A stretch of DNA of 64,000 nt, taken from NCBI GenBank assembly GCA_004194705.1, contig SADC01000282.1, positions 1 to 64,000 on the forward strand, written 5' to 3'. Shown piece by piece: positions 33,360 to 44,252 of the stretch. Positions within the stretch are counted from its first letter, which is position 1. Each line of letters starts with the position of its first letter. Source of the stretch: Ditylenchus dipsaci. Lineage: Eukaryota; Nematoda; Chromadorea; Rhabditida; Anguinidae. Both the position numbers and the translations under genes were made by a program. The notes below the pieces were generated by a model that saw only the letters and a list, made by a program, of their open reading frames with translations, made no database searches and was not told the origin of the DNA.

Positions 33360-33985
33360 GGAGACAAAGCAGAACCAACCTGAAAGGGTACCTGGATACT
33401 CTAAAAAGATTAAATTTGAACATAGGGCCTGGGGCCTACCGCATAAAAAAAACTCTGGTATGCATGCTTTTTTCAACCTTAGACATAATTCCGAGCAAGA
33501 CTCTTGATTATAAATGCATAGAGAAGCTCTTTTGCTTAGCCTCAGTGAGCATAACGGCGTAGAATATTTTTAAATATGTCGGTTATTATCTTCTTAGGGC
33601 ATCCAGGTATCCTTCCAGGTTAGTTCACCTTGGTCATCAACGCAAAACGTCAAATTTTGACCAAAATTTGACTTTTTGCTTTGGGAGACAAAGCAAAACC
33701 AACCTGAAAGGGTACCTGGATACCCTAAAAAGATTAAATTTGAACATAGGGGCCTGGGGCCTACCGCATAAATAAACTCTGGTATGCATGCTTTTTTCAA
33801 CCTTATACATAATTCCGAGCAAGACTCTTGATTATAAATGCATAGAGAAGCTCTTTTTGCTTAGCCTCAGTGAGCATAACGGCGTAGAATATTTTTAAAT
33901 ATGTCGGTTATTATCTTCTTAGGGCATCCAGGTATCCTTCCAGGTTAGTTCACCTTGGTCATCAACGCAAAACGTCAAATTTTGA
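33360..33985. repeat. Tandem duplication of a ~320 bp segment
   Basis: 33345-33660 and 33660-33990 are nearly identical, sharing GGGCCTGGGGCCTACCGCAT and TATGTCGGTTATTATCTTCT. The segment is related to the flanks of the GC-capped hairpin repeats at 48620 and 60202 (TCTGGTATGCATGC, CTTAGACATAATTCCGAG) but lacks the hairpin. Confidence 0.8.
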
Positions 33986-34273
33986 CCAAAATTTTGTTTT
34001 TCTGATAAATTCTTTTCCACTCGTTTTTTCGCCTTTTCTATCGTCTTCAGCATCTAAATCGTGCTTAGACATCTTTAAAACTCATTTTTAACTCCTGTGA
34101 AATAGTTTACTCCTGCCCAAAGAATAAACTTCCACGGATATTCTCTCGCGCAGAATCTTAAAATACTTTTCCGTCATGTTTAAGTGGTCAAACGTAATTT
34201 TGGTCAAACCATGAATTGGGCACTCTAAGCCGTAGACACTTAGCTCAGTCTTAGCACATTAGAATTTAAAGTA

Positions 34274-34521
34274 TTAGGTTGTGCCAAAAGTTCGCGGAAA
34301 TTTCGCCTTGATGCCCATATTGATTTTTGTCGCATTTTTTAAAATTGTTATTGAATTTGTTTTAATTTCTTTTCTTGTAAACCGGCTGGATTTTTGTTAA
34401 ATTAATATCCTGTTCACAAGAAATAAAAAAGCGGAACCTGAGGCTAAAAGCTCTAAAAAATGTGACAAAACTCAACATGGGAGACCAAGGCGAAATTCCG
34501 CTAACTTTTGTGACAACCGAA
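34274..34521. mobile_element. mariner-type MITE
   Basis: TTAGGTTGTGCCAAAAGTTC at the left is mirrored at the right (GAACTTTTGT...-like, ending CAACCGAA), with TA at 34272-34273 and 34522-34523. TTAGGTTG(T/G)GC.AAAAGT is the well-known mariner terminus. At 248 bp it cannot code for a transposase. Confidence 0.85.
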
Positions 34522-34523
34522 TA

Positions 34524-34680
34524 ATCACCAACCATATAGTTTCTGAGGTGTGTCATGTGCACTAAGCAGATTTCACAAAATGTGCGAGATACAAGAAACA
34601 GCTTCTGGCAGTCAGCAACTGTTAGTAGCTTGATGACATCCCTCAAGACATCATTAGCAATACACATTTTAGTAAGCATG
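34524..34680 (-). pseudogene. F-box-like fragment cut by a mariner MITE
   Basis: The minus strand reads MLTKMCIANDVLRDVIKLLT and then VADCQKLFLVSRTFCEICLV before running into the mariner MITE. The L..DVL.D.I..L...D......VS..F motif fits an F-box N-terminus, and the open frame continues through the MITE only by chance. No substrate-binding repeats follow. It is a fragment, or the first exon of a gene whose remainder was displaced. Confidence 0.45.
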
Positions 34681-34889
34681 AAAAAGTCTAAAAAAACATA
34701 TTAGAAGACGTATTAGAATAAGGCAGCTGAAATTCGTGTTACAAGCTTTACTACAGAGCAAGAATGCCATATAACAAAAAAAAATTTGGCAGAAATATAT
34801 TAATTACTAGCTTTATTTTTGGCAATACGCATCTGCTGGAAAGAGTTTTATTTAAAACACTTTTAACCCCTATCCACCAGGGGCCTATT

Positions 34890-35115
34890 GCAACAGATGA
34901 GAGTTGATAGCTGAGAGTTGATAGTGATCGTGTTGCAACAGTTGAGAGTGAAATTTTTGATACTTGATAGTTGAGAGTTGATAGTTGATACTTGATAGTG
35001 TTCCAACAGCTGAGAGTTGAGAGTTGATAGTTGATAATTATCAGAAAAAAACGGTGGGTGAATGGCCCTTTCCAAAAATCGTGTGTTGGGCTATATTGGT
35101 CACCCACCGTTTTTT
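34890..35115. repeat. GAGAGTTGATA tandem array with inverted cap
   Basis: About ten copies of a GAGAGTTGATAGTTGATA-like unit run from 34895 to 35035. They are followed by an inverted pair, ACGGTGGGTGAATGGCC and GGTCACCCACCGT (35048-35112), and one more TTGATAGTTGATAG. It looks like one arm of an array-armed foldback. Confidence 0.6.
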
Positions 35116-35160
35116 TTTGATAGTTGATAGTGAAATTTAAAATTTTCATAAAAATGAAAA

Positions 35161-35620
35161 AAACTATGCCATCATATGCAAAATGGTGTAGGGAATTGGG
35201 TTTGTTAAGACCAAAATCTCGACTTTCCATACCAAAATCTTAAAACCTGGGTGGGTACCACTTGGTCAGGTGGATATCCACCTAGATGGCCTGAAAAAAT
35301 TTTTCATAAAAATGAAAATAAACTATGCCATCATATGCAAAATCGTGTGGGGAATTGGGCTTGTCAAGACCAAAATTCCAATTTCACCTACCCAGACCCC
35401 AAAATCCGAAATGGGTACCTTCTGGTCAGGTGGATCAGCTGGATCGCCTGTAAAGTAAAAAATTTCAAATTTCAAAAACAAACCATGCTATCATATGTGG
35501 AATCGTGTAGGGAATTGGATTAAATGAGACCAAAACTCCGATTTCACGCACCGAAAACCCAATATTCCGGGTAGGTACTACCTGGCCAGCTGGACCACCA
35601 AAACCAAGTGGTCGACCACT
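35161..35620 (+). repeat. ~160 bp satellite, three tandem units
   Basis: Units starting at 35161, 35320 and 35480 (spacing 159 and 160 bp) share AACTATGCCATCATATGCAA, GTGTAGGGAATTGGG, AAGACCAAAAT and GGGTACCACCTGGTCAGG. Degenerate words from the unit (AATC(G/A)TGT...GAACA..GTTTG) appear at about 31490, 32400, 36900, 40600 and 41070, suggesting old dispersed copies. Confidence 0.75.
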
Positions 35621-35911
35621 TGGAGCAAAAATTTTTCATTTTTTCGGGTTCCAAAACCCATTTTCTGAACTGATTCGGGCATGCTCAAGATGGTTTGATG
35701 GTGGTAAAACGCCGTTTTGTCGGGTATTTTTTGAGTTGTTGTTAACGATTGATGTATCAAAATCAATCGTTAGCGATAACTCAAAAATTTGTCGATGAAA
35801 CGTGATTTTACCACTGTCAAACCATCTTCAGCATGCTCGAATCAGTTCAGAAAATGGGTTTTGGAACCCGAAAAAATGAAAAATTTTTGCTCCAAGTGGT
35901 CGACCACTTGG
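35604..35911. mobile_element. Foldback MITE, CCAAGTGGTCGACCACTTGG family (copy 2)
   Basis: Both ends carry the same perfect 20 bp palindrome, followed inward by AGCAAAAATTTTTCATTTTT and then ATGGTTTGAT arms. The centre is near 35755. Confidence 0.8.
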
Positions 35912-35919
35912 TTTGTTGT

Positions 35920-36900
35920 ACCCAGATATTCGTACCCAGTTTTCATTTTGAGACTAGAGATATTATAAATAATTTTTATTACACAGTTTAAGATTCACAC
36001 TCATACAATGTCATAATTTGCGACCACAAATGAAAAAAATATCAGGACCCTCTTGATTTTTTGCAAGAAAAATTTAGTTAAAAAAAAGTTCAAACCACAT
36101 GTTTGAGTTCGTGCTAACATGCGCTGGCCTATCCTGAGCCTAATACGGTTCTCACGGTGAACGGTTTTCGGGTGTGGGTGTAGGTCGATGTCCGGGGGAG
36201 GTCGAGATCGATGTGTTCTCACAATGCGATTTTGCCTGTTTTTGTTTTGTTTTTTAAAATAAAAGTGTATTTTTTATGTATTTGAAGGGTAAGATTGCCT
36301 AGGTGCGTTTGGTACTTTTGTGACATGTTTGAATTCACGCCTTTCGAGTTTTACTTATTTTTAGCGTTTTGATGCATGTTTTTTCAAATTTTAGTAATAT
36401 GAAAGAATATGGAAGCTTAAGTTGAAAACTTCAAAGGGGAAGGCTTAAAAAGGGGGCAAACCTTTTTCTTGCCGTAAAAAGACTTTTTTTGTGCCGCGGG
36501 TTCACTTTTTTGCCGCAAAAAGACTTTTTGTTGCCGCCAGATCACTTTTTTCTGCCGCAAGTTTACTTTTTTGCCGCGAATAAAGGGTCGTAGCCTTTTG
36601 TCCCCTTTTTGCAGAAATGCAAAAAAGGGGACAAACGAATTAAGTAATTCGTTTGTCGCCTTTTTGTGCGCTTTTTAAATTCGCGCCTTTTTTAAACATT
36701 AAACCTGAGGTTACAGGTTCGAATTCTGGTGGTACTAGATTTCATTTTTTCCTAAAAAATAGTCATGAGCTAGTTTTAGAAACCAGTAAACCTCAGGGTG
36801 GGTATGGTAACTACCTGGTAGTTCTCTTAAATGGGTATTCTCTTTTTAAATTGACCTTTTTAATCCAAAATTATGGATTCAGCTGAAATAAATAAAAAAA
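35920..36900. other. Gene-free stretch with a degenerate TGCCGC array
   Basis: 36460-36590 is a worn array of TTTTTTGCCGCAAAAAGAC-type units related to the arms of the 2572-3268 element. A tRNA-B-box-like ACAGGTTCGAATTCTGG lies near 36712. No gene seen. Confidence 0.5.
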
Positions 36901-37195
36901 ACTATTGAAACCTATCCAGAATCATGTCTTGAACAAGATTCGATAATACTAAAAAAGCGATTTCATTTGCAGAAAGCCTAGTTATGTAGTATTTTCGCAC
37001 CCATAGGGTATCTAGGTGGAGTTCAGACTGCTGTACCTAGGTAGAAGTACTCAGATGTTAGTGCACAGGCATTGCCTAGGTACCACTACTCTGGTGTAAG
37101 TGCTTAGGCGGCATCGAATTCATCCACACACGAATTCACTACATACTCCCTTGCCATGTTAAGTGTGTTGGTCTTGACCAGAAAACCAAGTGGTC

Positions 37196-37469
37196 GTCCA
37201 CTTGGAGCAAGTTTTTTTCAACTTTTTCGGGTTCCAAAACCTGTTTTTTGGACTAACTCGGGCATGCTGAAGATGGTTTGACAGTGGTAAAATGTCGTCT
37301 TGTGAGTTAATTTCTGAGTATTGGGAAATAATTGATTTTACCAAAACTCGATTTTAGCAAAACTCAAAAATTACCTTACAAAAACGGTATTTCGCCACTA
37401 TTAGACCATCTTCAGAATGCTCGAGTTAGTCCAGAAAACAGGTTTTTGAACTCGAAAAAGTAAAATACA
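37196..37469. mobile_element. Foldback MITE, CCAAGTGGTCGACCACTTGG family (copy 3, 3' truncated)
   Basis: It starts CCAAGTGGTCGTCCACTTGG and keeps both inner arms, but the right terminal palindrome is missing after AACTCGAAAAAGTAAAA. Confidence 0.65.
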
Positions 37470-37789
37470 TGATGCCATAAGCAACAGTAAAGGATGAGTT
37501 GTAGCCTTTTGGTCCTTTTTCCAAGTTCCTATGGTTTGTCTCAGCACCAGCACGCCTAATCAATCTGCAGGATAAAGTTTTCTTGCAGTTTAGAATACAC
37601 GCATGAACCCCCCTTAAATTGCGCTAGTGCCTCTGCATGAGTTAAAAAAAAAATTGAAAAAAGCCACAAGCTGAAACAAAAACAATAAAAATTTAAAAAA
37701 GGCACGAACTCAAAAAGTGAACTCAAACGAAACTCAAACTCAAGCGAACTCAAAAATTACGTAATTCTTTTGTCCCCTTTTGTGCATTT

Positions 37790-40700
37790 TATTTATTTAT
37801 TTATTTATTGTTTACGCAACAAGTGCGCGACGAAAACAAATACATATTTCTTTAAAAATAATTACAATACAAAATCATTTAGATCACATTCTTTGAGTTT
37901 TTTCCTGAAAAGCGTTATTGTAGGAGAAGCAACAATTTCAGCTGGAAGAGCATAATAAATTTTAGGTGTCCGAACAAAGAAAGAGTGGAATCGGAAATCT
38001 GATTTGGAAAAGGGTACACTAGCTTTATGTTTTCGAAAGTTATAGGATGACTGAAGAGACGGGATATTTAGATTAATATCAATTTTTTTCAATACTATTT
38101 TGTGATAGAAAACAAGGTCAGCTTTAAGTCGTCTTTTTTGAAGAGTTTCCATTTTGAATAATTTTAAGAGCTTTTCATAATGAGGTTTATCAGGATATTT
38201 ATTCCTAAGTGATCTGAAGTATATTTGATTAAGGGCAATTTTCTGGATCCGCTCTATTTTCTTAATATCTTTTTTAAATAAGGATTATACACCACAGAAG
38301 AAGTTTCAATTATGGGTCTTACATATGTCATGTATAGTTGTACTAGGAACTTGTAATCAGTCGAGCGAACAGCCTTAAAAAGAGTGAATAGGCGAGAGTA
38401 AGCAGATTTGCTTAGGTTTTCTAAATGGGCATTCCATTTTAAGTTTGGGGTAAGAACTATGCCCAAATCTTTAATTGAATTTTTTACAGGAGCTATTTGA
38501 TTGGCATTCAGATAATATATATGGTGAGGGTTCTTTTTGCCAAGGTGTAAAACTTGGCATTTTTCAGGGGATGTTTTTAGCTCATTTTCACAACACCATT
38601 CGAAAAATTCTTGTATGAAAACTTGCAGGTTTTGGGATAAGTCACATTACCATAAAGTACCTTGAAACAAGAAAATTTCTGATCCATTTCAATAATGCTC
38701 TATTTACACCAGCTTTTTGCAATTTTCTGAGAAGAATAGAGTGTGAGATTGTGTCAAAGGCTTTTGAAATGTCAAAATAACAAACGTCAGTACACTTATT
38801 TTCTTCTATTGATTTTGACCAATCGTCAAACACCTCAATCATTTGTGAGTTAACAGACCTCTTATTTAAAAAACCGTGTTGGAATTCTGGGATTAAATTG
38901 CGAGATAAGAGGAATGCTAGTAATTTTTCATGAACGATTTTCTCCAAAATTTTAGATAATGAACATGTCAGACTTATTGGACGGTAGCTTGAGGGATCGT
39001 GTTTATCTCCTTTTTTGAAAATGGGGTGAACACAGGACATCTTCCAAATATCTGGAATAGTACCACTCATCATAGAGTACCTAAAGATTTCCGTGATGGG
39101 TTTCGTTAGAAATTCAGCGCTATTTTTGAGAAAGATGTGAGGTATTCCATCAGGCGATGTATTAACTTTACTTGGTAGAGAAATTAGATGTTTGTAAACC
39201 ATGTCAACAGTTATGTCGATATAACCAATACCTTTGTTGGAAAAAGAACTGTTGATGAGTGCGTCAGTGGGAGGGAGAAAAACTGAGGCGAAATATTCAG
39301 AGAAAGCCTGAGCTTTTTCTTCTGGAATGAAGATGTGCTTATTGTTTATTACAAGTGAAGGAATGGAACAATTTGTTGACCTTATTTGGTTTGATACGTA
39401 ACTGAAAATCTCTTTCGAAGTCTTATTTGTTAAAAGCCTTTTTTCTCGATTTTTAAAATATTTTAAAAGTTCTTTGTTTAGACAATAGCTAGTTTGTTCA
39501 AATTTTTCCAAAACCAGTGGCTGATTTATGTCTCTCCATAACTCTTCTCTATATTTCATTATTGATACAATATGTTTTGGTAACTGAGCAGGGGCAATGG
39601 TTCTTTGAGGAACAAAAGTATAAATAGCCTTTTTTGACTCATTTTGAAATGCCTGGTAGAGACCATTGATGGTTGGTTGTGAATAATAAAAGCGTCCTCT
39701 CCAATCCACATTGGAATTTATGAGTGTTTATTTTTGGCAGGCAGCATTCTTTAAACGAAAGCACCTTGAATTGTTTTTGTCGGTGATGCTCAAAATAAGC
39801 TTGAAAACTGATTTTTGAATGATCAGAACTAGAAAAGGGCGATAAGACTTGGATTCTAGAAATAATAGAAGGATTATCGGTGAGTAAAAGGTCCAAGATA
39901 TTTTCACCTCTTGTCTTTTTCGAGATAAGCTGAACCAGGCCAACTTCTTTGGAAAACTCATAAAAATATTTTTCACACTTGTTCATAGGTGACTTTGGTA
40001 GAGACGGATTCCAGGTTATATGAGGAAAATTAAAATCGCCCACGAAAATTTTTGATATGAAACAGTCATTAGCTCAGACATAACTTTTGAAAACTCTTCG
40101 ACGACTTTTAAATTTACAGAAGGAGGAATATAGACGTTAATTAGCCTTATTGCATTATTAAGCTGGGGAGAGAAAATATCGACACACAAAATATCAAGTG
40201 GAGGAACAGTGCTAGTTTTTACAAAAGTAGAGTGATATGCTGAAGAAATTATAGTAGCTACACCACCACCCTTACCATTACGATCAGACCGAAAAACAAC
40301 ATAGTTAGCATTAGGACAAAGAAGAGAATCAGGAAATTTTTTGGTAAGCCAAGTTTCACTTAGACATAGAACCGAAAAGCTATATTGATTTAAGAGAAAA
40401 TGAAAATCATTAAGTTTATTTGCAATTGAGCGAGAATTAAAAGGGTTATGGGTAAAAATCCCCCGTAAAAAATCCCCCAGCTAAAATCCCCCAACAAAAA
40501 TCCCCCCAGTAAAAATCCCCCAGCAAAAAATCCCCCCACAAAAATCCCCCAGAATAAAAATTGAAGTGAGGCAAATGTATCTAAGCAAATGTATTTCAAA
40601 ACCACGGTATTCTAACCAAAATCATGTCATGAACACTATTTTATAGTTAAAGACGTCCCAGTGCCGATGTAAACCGGAGTACCGAAGCATGAAACGAGGT

Positions 40701-42310
40701 AATGACTTTATTGCCTGGAGGGTGTAGTATAGTCATTGGTTTTACTCACAATACTTTAAGTATAAAGTCTCGCAATGCCTAAAGGACCTTAACTCCTATG
40801 TGGATATCCTAACCAACAAGGTAAAGCCACCTGTATACCTGATAACTGGATATTACTAGGTGAGTATCACGGTTATGGGTAAAAATCCCTACGCAAAAAT
40901 CCCCCCAACAAAAATCCCCCCAGCAAAAATCCCCCAGCAAAAATCCCCCCACAAAAATCCCCCAGCACAAATCCCCCCACAATAGAAATTGAAATTAAAT
41001 GGACATTTATTCACGGACTCGGACTTAAAATAAGCAAATTATTGTCAATATTATCAATTTGTTAATCAAAATTGGGACCCTAAACACGGTTTGATAATAC
41101 CAAAATATCGGTTTTGCTATTCGGAATCCCCGCATCGAGCTAGAAAAATACCTTAACTACCTGAGGGTACCTAAGGCTACCATGTAAGCATCTTAACCGA
41201 TGCTGGCAGCAAACACCAATTTTTCTAACCAAACAGCTTCAAAATTCCTATTTCGGTTACTTTAGCATAGCAACAACCTATAATTCAACTTCCCCAAGAA
41301 TTGGTAGTAGGGCATCTTAATAGTTGTACTGAAATGGTAGAACTTAGGTGGTGGAACTTGGGTAGTACTACCACGGCAGTGATACTCACCTAGTAATATC
41401 CAGTTATCAGGTATACAGGTGGCTTTACCTTGTTGGTTAGGATATCCACATAGGAGTTAAGGTCCTTTAGGCATTGCGAGACTTTATACTTAAAGTATTG
41501 TGAGTAAAACCAATGACTATACTACACCCTCCAGGCAATAAAGTCATTACCTCGTTTCATGCTTCGGTACTCCGGTTTACATCGGCACTGGGACGTCTTT
41601 AACTATAAAATAGTGTTCATGACATGATTTTGGTTAGAATACCGTGGTTTTGAAATACATTTGCTTAGATACATTTGCCTCACTTCAATTTTTATTCTGG
41701 GGGATTTTTGTGGGGGATTTTTGCTGGGGGGATTTTTACTGGGGGGATTTTGTTGGGGGGATTTTTGCTGGGGGGATTTTTACGGGGGATTTTTACCCAT
41801 AACCCTGACAACAACAGATCGGCGGCGCTCAATTTCTTCAGATGACAAAGTATTATTGTCCACTTGGTGGCTGTGTCCATAGAGTTGCTGGTTTATAGAA
41901 TCAAGCTGCTTTGTGATGGTGTTAAGAATGGATTGTTGTTGTAGAATAATAGTTGTCAAGGTGTTAAGAAGAACATTGTTAGGGTCAATGGAATTTTGGA
42001 GGTTAGAAATAAGGAAATCAATTTGGGTTAAATCGTGGGGTGGAAGATCAGTAGCATTAGTTTTGGGGTGAGCTCCATATTTCACTGGAGGCTTAATCAG
42101 TCTCCCAGACTTTGTTTGGAAAAAATTCAAAGATTGATCTTTGCTCATTTAGAAAGGAAGAAATATTTTAATAGGAGGAAAATGAATAGGCAGCCTCACC
42201 CTCTCCGGTGAGAAGAAAAGAATGTTAGACGATCAGTAATACAATGTAAAGGTTATGATAAGCGCGAATACCGTTCCGACACTAGCGAAAACAAAAAGGT
42301 AAAAGCGTAC
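37790..42310 (-). pseudogene. Non-LTR retrotransposon (CR1/Jockey-like), dead
   Basis: On the minus strand, an ORF1-like frame (42148-41815) begins MSKDQSLNFFQTKSGRLIKP. After a 1.36 kb foldback insertion the endonuclease follows (about 40440-39640): SVLCLSETWLTKKFPDS, SDRNGKGGGVATIIS, GDFNFPHITWN and SDHSKISFQ. A frameshift near 39700 leads to the reverse transcriptase (39709-38642): SPDGIPHIFLKN, HPIFKKGDKHDPSSYRPIS, CSLSKILEKIVH, HGFLNKRS and CYFDISKAFDTISHSILL. Directly after LVSRYF the frame hits a stop and resumes at LSQNLQVFIQEFFEWCCENE, so the stretch that should hold the SGVPQGS and (Y/F)ADD motifs is deleted. The 3' part (38466-37862) is a normal RT tail. The 3' end is an AATA microsatellite (about 37790-37815). 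It cannot replicate on its own. Confidence 0.85.
40443..41805. mobile_element. Foldback with GGGGGATTTTT arrays, inserted in the retrotransposon
   Basis: GGGTTATGGGTAAAAATCCC at the left and its complement at the right bound ~428 bp arms (40443-40870 and 41378-41805) that are nearly perfect inverted copies. The outer part of each arm is an array of AAAAATCCCCCCAGC-type 12-14 bp units; a third array lies at 40871-40985. The retrotransposon reading resumes on either side. No target duplication is evident. Confidence 0.8.
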
Positions 42311-42431
42311 GGAAATTTTTTAAAGATTTATTGATGCAAAAACAGAAACAACGGAAACGATAAACGAATCATGATTTTGAGCATATTGATTTCTGACTTC
42401 GGTTCAGTTCATCCTTTTCGTTCATTCATTT

Positions 42432-42810
42432 GAAATCACCTAAATACACACAAGAGAAGAAAAGCAATTGACGGCCAAAAATATGAGTGAAACTTATCTA
42501 ATAGGAGCCCTCGAGCACTCAGTCTTCCAAGTAGAGGCTGAAATAAGTAATAACTGTCGGATGTCCGCATGGTACCAGTAAAAAGAAATACCGAGCCAGA
42601 TATAAGTCTCATCAAAGTCTTCAGCACATAGGTTTTTATTTTGTTTCTAGCTCGAACTCGTGGAATCCGTTCGGCGACACCTAAAATACACAAGGGAAAA
42701 AAAGCAAAAGACGGCAGAAAATATGGCGAAAACTTATCTAATGCTAGACGGCGTATTCTTAGTTATCCGAGTAGAGTCTGAAAATGCGTAAGAATCAATT
42801 GTTGTCAACA
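42432..42810. repeat. ~250 bp tandem duplication
   Basis: 42432-42560 and 42682-42810 match through CACCTAAATACACACAAGAG, AAACTTATCTAAT and CCGAGTAGAG. It lies upstream of the retrotransposon's 5' region. I see no coding signature. The sequence from 42811 to 43430 also lacks genes; it contains a MITE end (GAGCATGCCCCTTT at 43017) and GTCTAAATATTTAGAC palindromes at 43245-43320. Confidence 0.6.
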
Positions 42811-43434
42811 TAGTAACAATAGGGAAGACACGAAAACTCTTAGACTCTAGCCATCCCAGTCAATAGGACAATTCATATGAGAAAATAGGGAAGCGAAAAA
42901 ATTGGCACACTAGAACAAAACATTAAAATGATTTCAAAAACGATTTCGAAATTCAAATCTCTGGCGTGCCTGGTGCCCGCGCATTTGAAATACAAGAATT
43001 ATTGCATCGGGCGCGAGCATGCCCCTTTAAAGGACCATGAAACTTGAAAAGCACAGCAATTTGCGAAATTCGAATTCGCGTGGAACCACCCTACTTTTGT
43101 CAATAATGTTTTCGGATTCATTTTTTGAGTGCATTTGAAATTTGAATTCTATTAATGAGTCAATTTTTAAAACCAGATCATATAGGACAGTTCTAGATCG
43201 ATGGAAGTCGGCGAACTCGTCCGATCTGGCAATGTCAAGCAACGTGTCTAAATATTTAGATTTTTGGTACTCAAAACATTAGCGTCTAAATATTTAGACA
43301 CTACTTAAATATTTAGACATTCAGAGTCTACTTTTCGCACTCGAAACGCAAGCTGAATTCCACTTTTCGTACTCAATACACAGACTAAACTCTAATTTTT
43401 ACTTATAAAAAATGGGGCGTGGGGGTGGCCAGGA

Positions 43435-43828
43435 GCCCCGAGAGTTCACGATTCCATCAGCATCAATGTCAAACATAACTTCAATTTGAGGCATACCGCG
43501 AGAAGCAGGAGGAATCCCAACGAGAGAGAACTACCTTAACGACTTGTTGTCTGAATCGGTGATATCAATTAACGCAAACAAGTGGAAAAGAGCCAACCGG
43601 CAGCTATTAAGCGCTCACCCTGATGCAGTTTGATTTCCACTTGAGTTTGACCATCAGCAGCAGTTGAGAAGACCTATAATGTAACAATAACCAACTGCAA
43701 CAATATTTACAAAGAGTGACCTGGCTCTACTCTGTCGGAATCGTCGTATTTTTAGGAATCAGCCTGGTGAACATACCGCCCATTGTTTCAATACCCAACG
43801 ACATAGGATTGACGTCCAGAAGCAGCAC
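43435..43828 (-). pseudogene. Mitochondrial HSP70 (mortalin/DnaK-type) fragment
   Basis: Minus-strand exon 43731-43828 encodes [20 protein letters not shown] and PKNTTIPTE. After an intron with GT-AG ends (43674-43730), 43673-43610 encodes [21 protein letters not shown] further piece after a possible acceptor near 43548 reads [21 protein letters not shown] and [15 protein letters not shown], then breaks into unrelated sequence at about 43445. These are consecutive blocks of the HSP70 substrate-binding domain; the [14 protein letters not shown] wording is typical of mitochondrial forms. The KKSQ before VFST is missing and the CAG of the L(G)QF motif is TAG. Intron remnants show a DNA-level copy and not a retrocopy. 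The chaperone itself must be encoded elsewhere. Confidence 0.85.
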
Positions 43829-44252
43829 CTGAAACTAGTAACTTAAACTTCTAACTAGTAAGTCTAGCTAATCTAGCACCTGAAACATAGGCAGTTGATA
43901 CCAAAACTTGAAAAACGGCAAAAAACAGCAAAATCGGTAAAAAGTTTTTAATTGATCTTGCCGTTTTTTTGCCGTTCTTGAACCAAAACGAAACGCCAAA
44001 AAAATTATGCCGTGTTCTTTTCATTTTACCGTCTTTGCGTTCCACGGTCTTTTTACACCATATTTTCGCCAATTTGAAATGGGGCAATCTTTCTTGCCCC
44101 TAAACTCATGTTGAGACTAATCAAATTTGAAAACTTTCTGAAAAATAGACTATAAAAGTCGAAAATTTCCTAAAAGAGAATCATTGTGTGGTTCTGCTTT
44201 GGTTGTGCTTGCTCGCCCTTCTCTCTCGCTCTCTGCTGCTCCGAAAAGAAAG

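Noticed and set aside
34751..35230. 159-codon minus-strand frame rich in YQLSTLN
   Set aside because: Translation of the GAGAGTTGATA array.
40443..40985. CRISPR-like regular array of AAAAATCCCCCCAGC units
   Set aside because: No spacers; units are 12-14 bp, directly adjacent, within the arms of a eukaryotic foldback element.
42436..42693. 85-codon minus-strand frame
   Set aside because: It runs through a ~250 bp tandem duplication whose second copy does not keep the frame.
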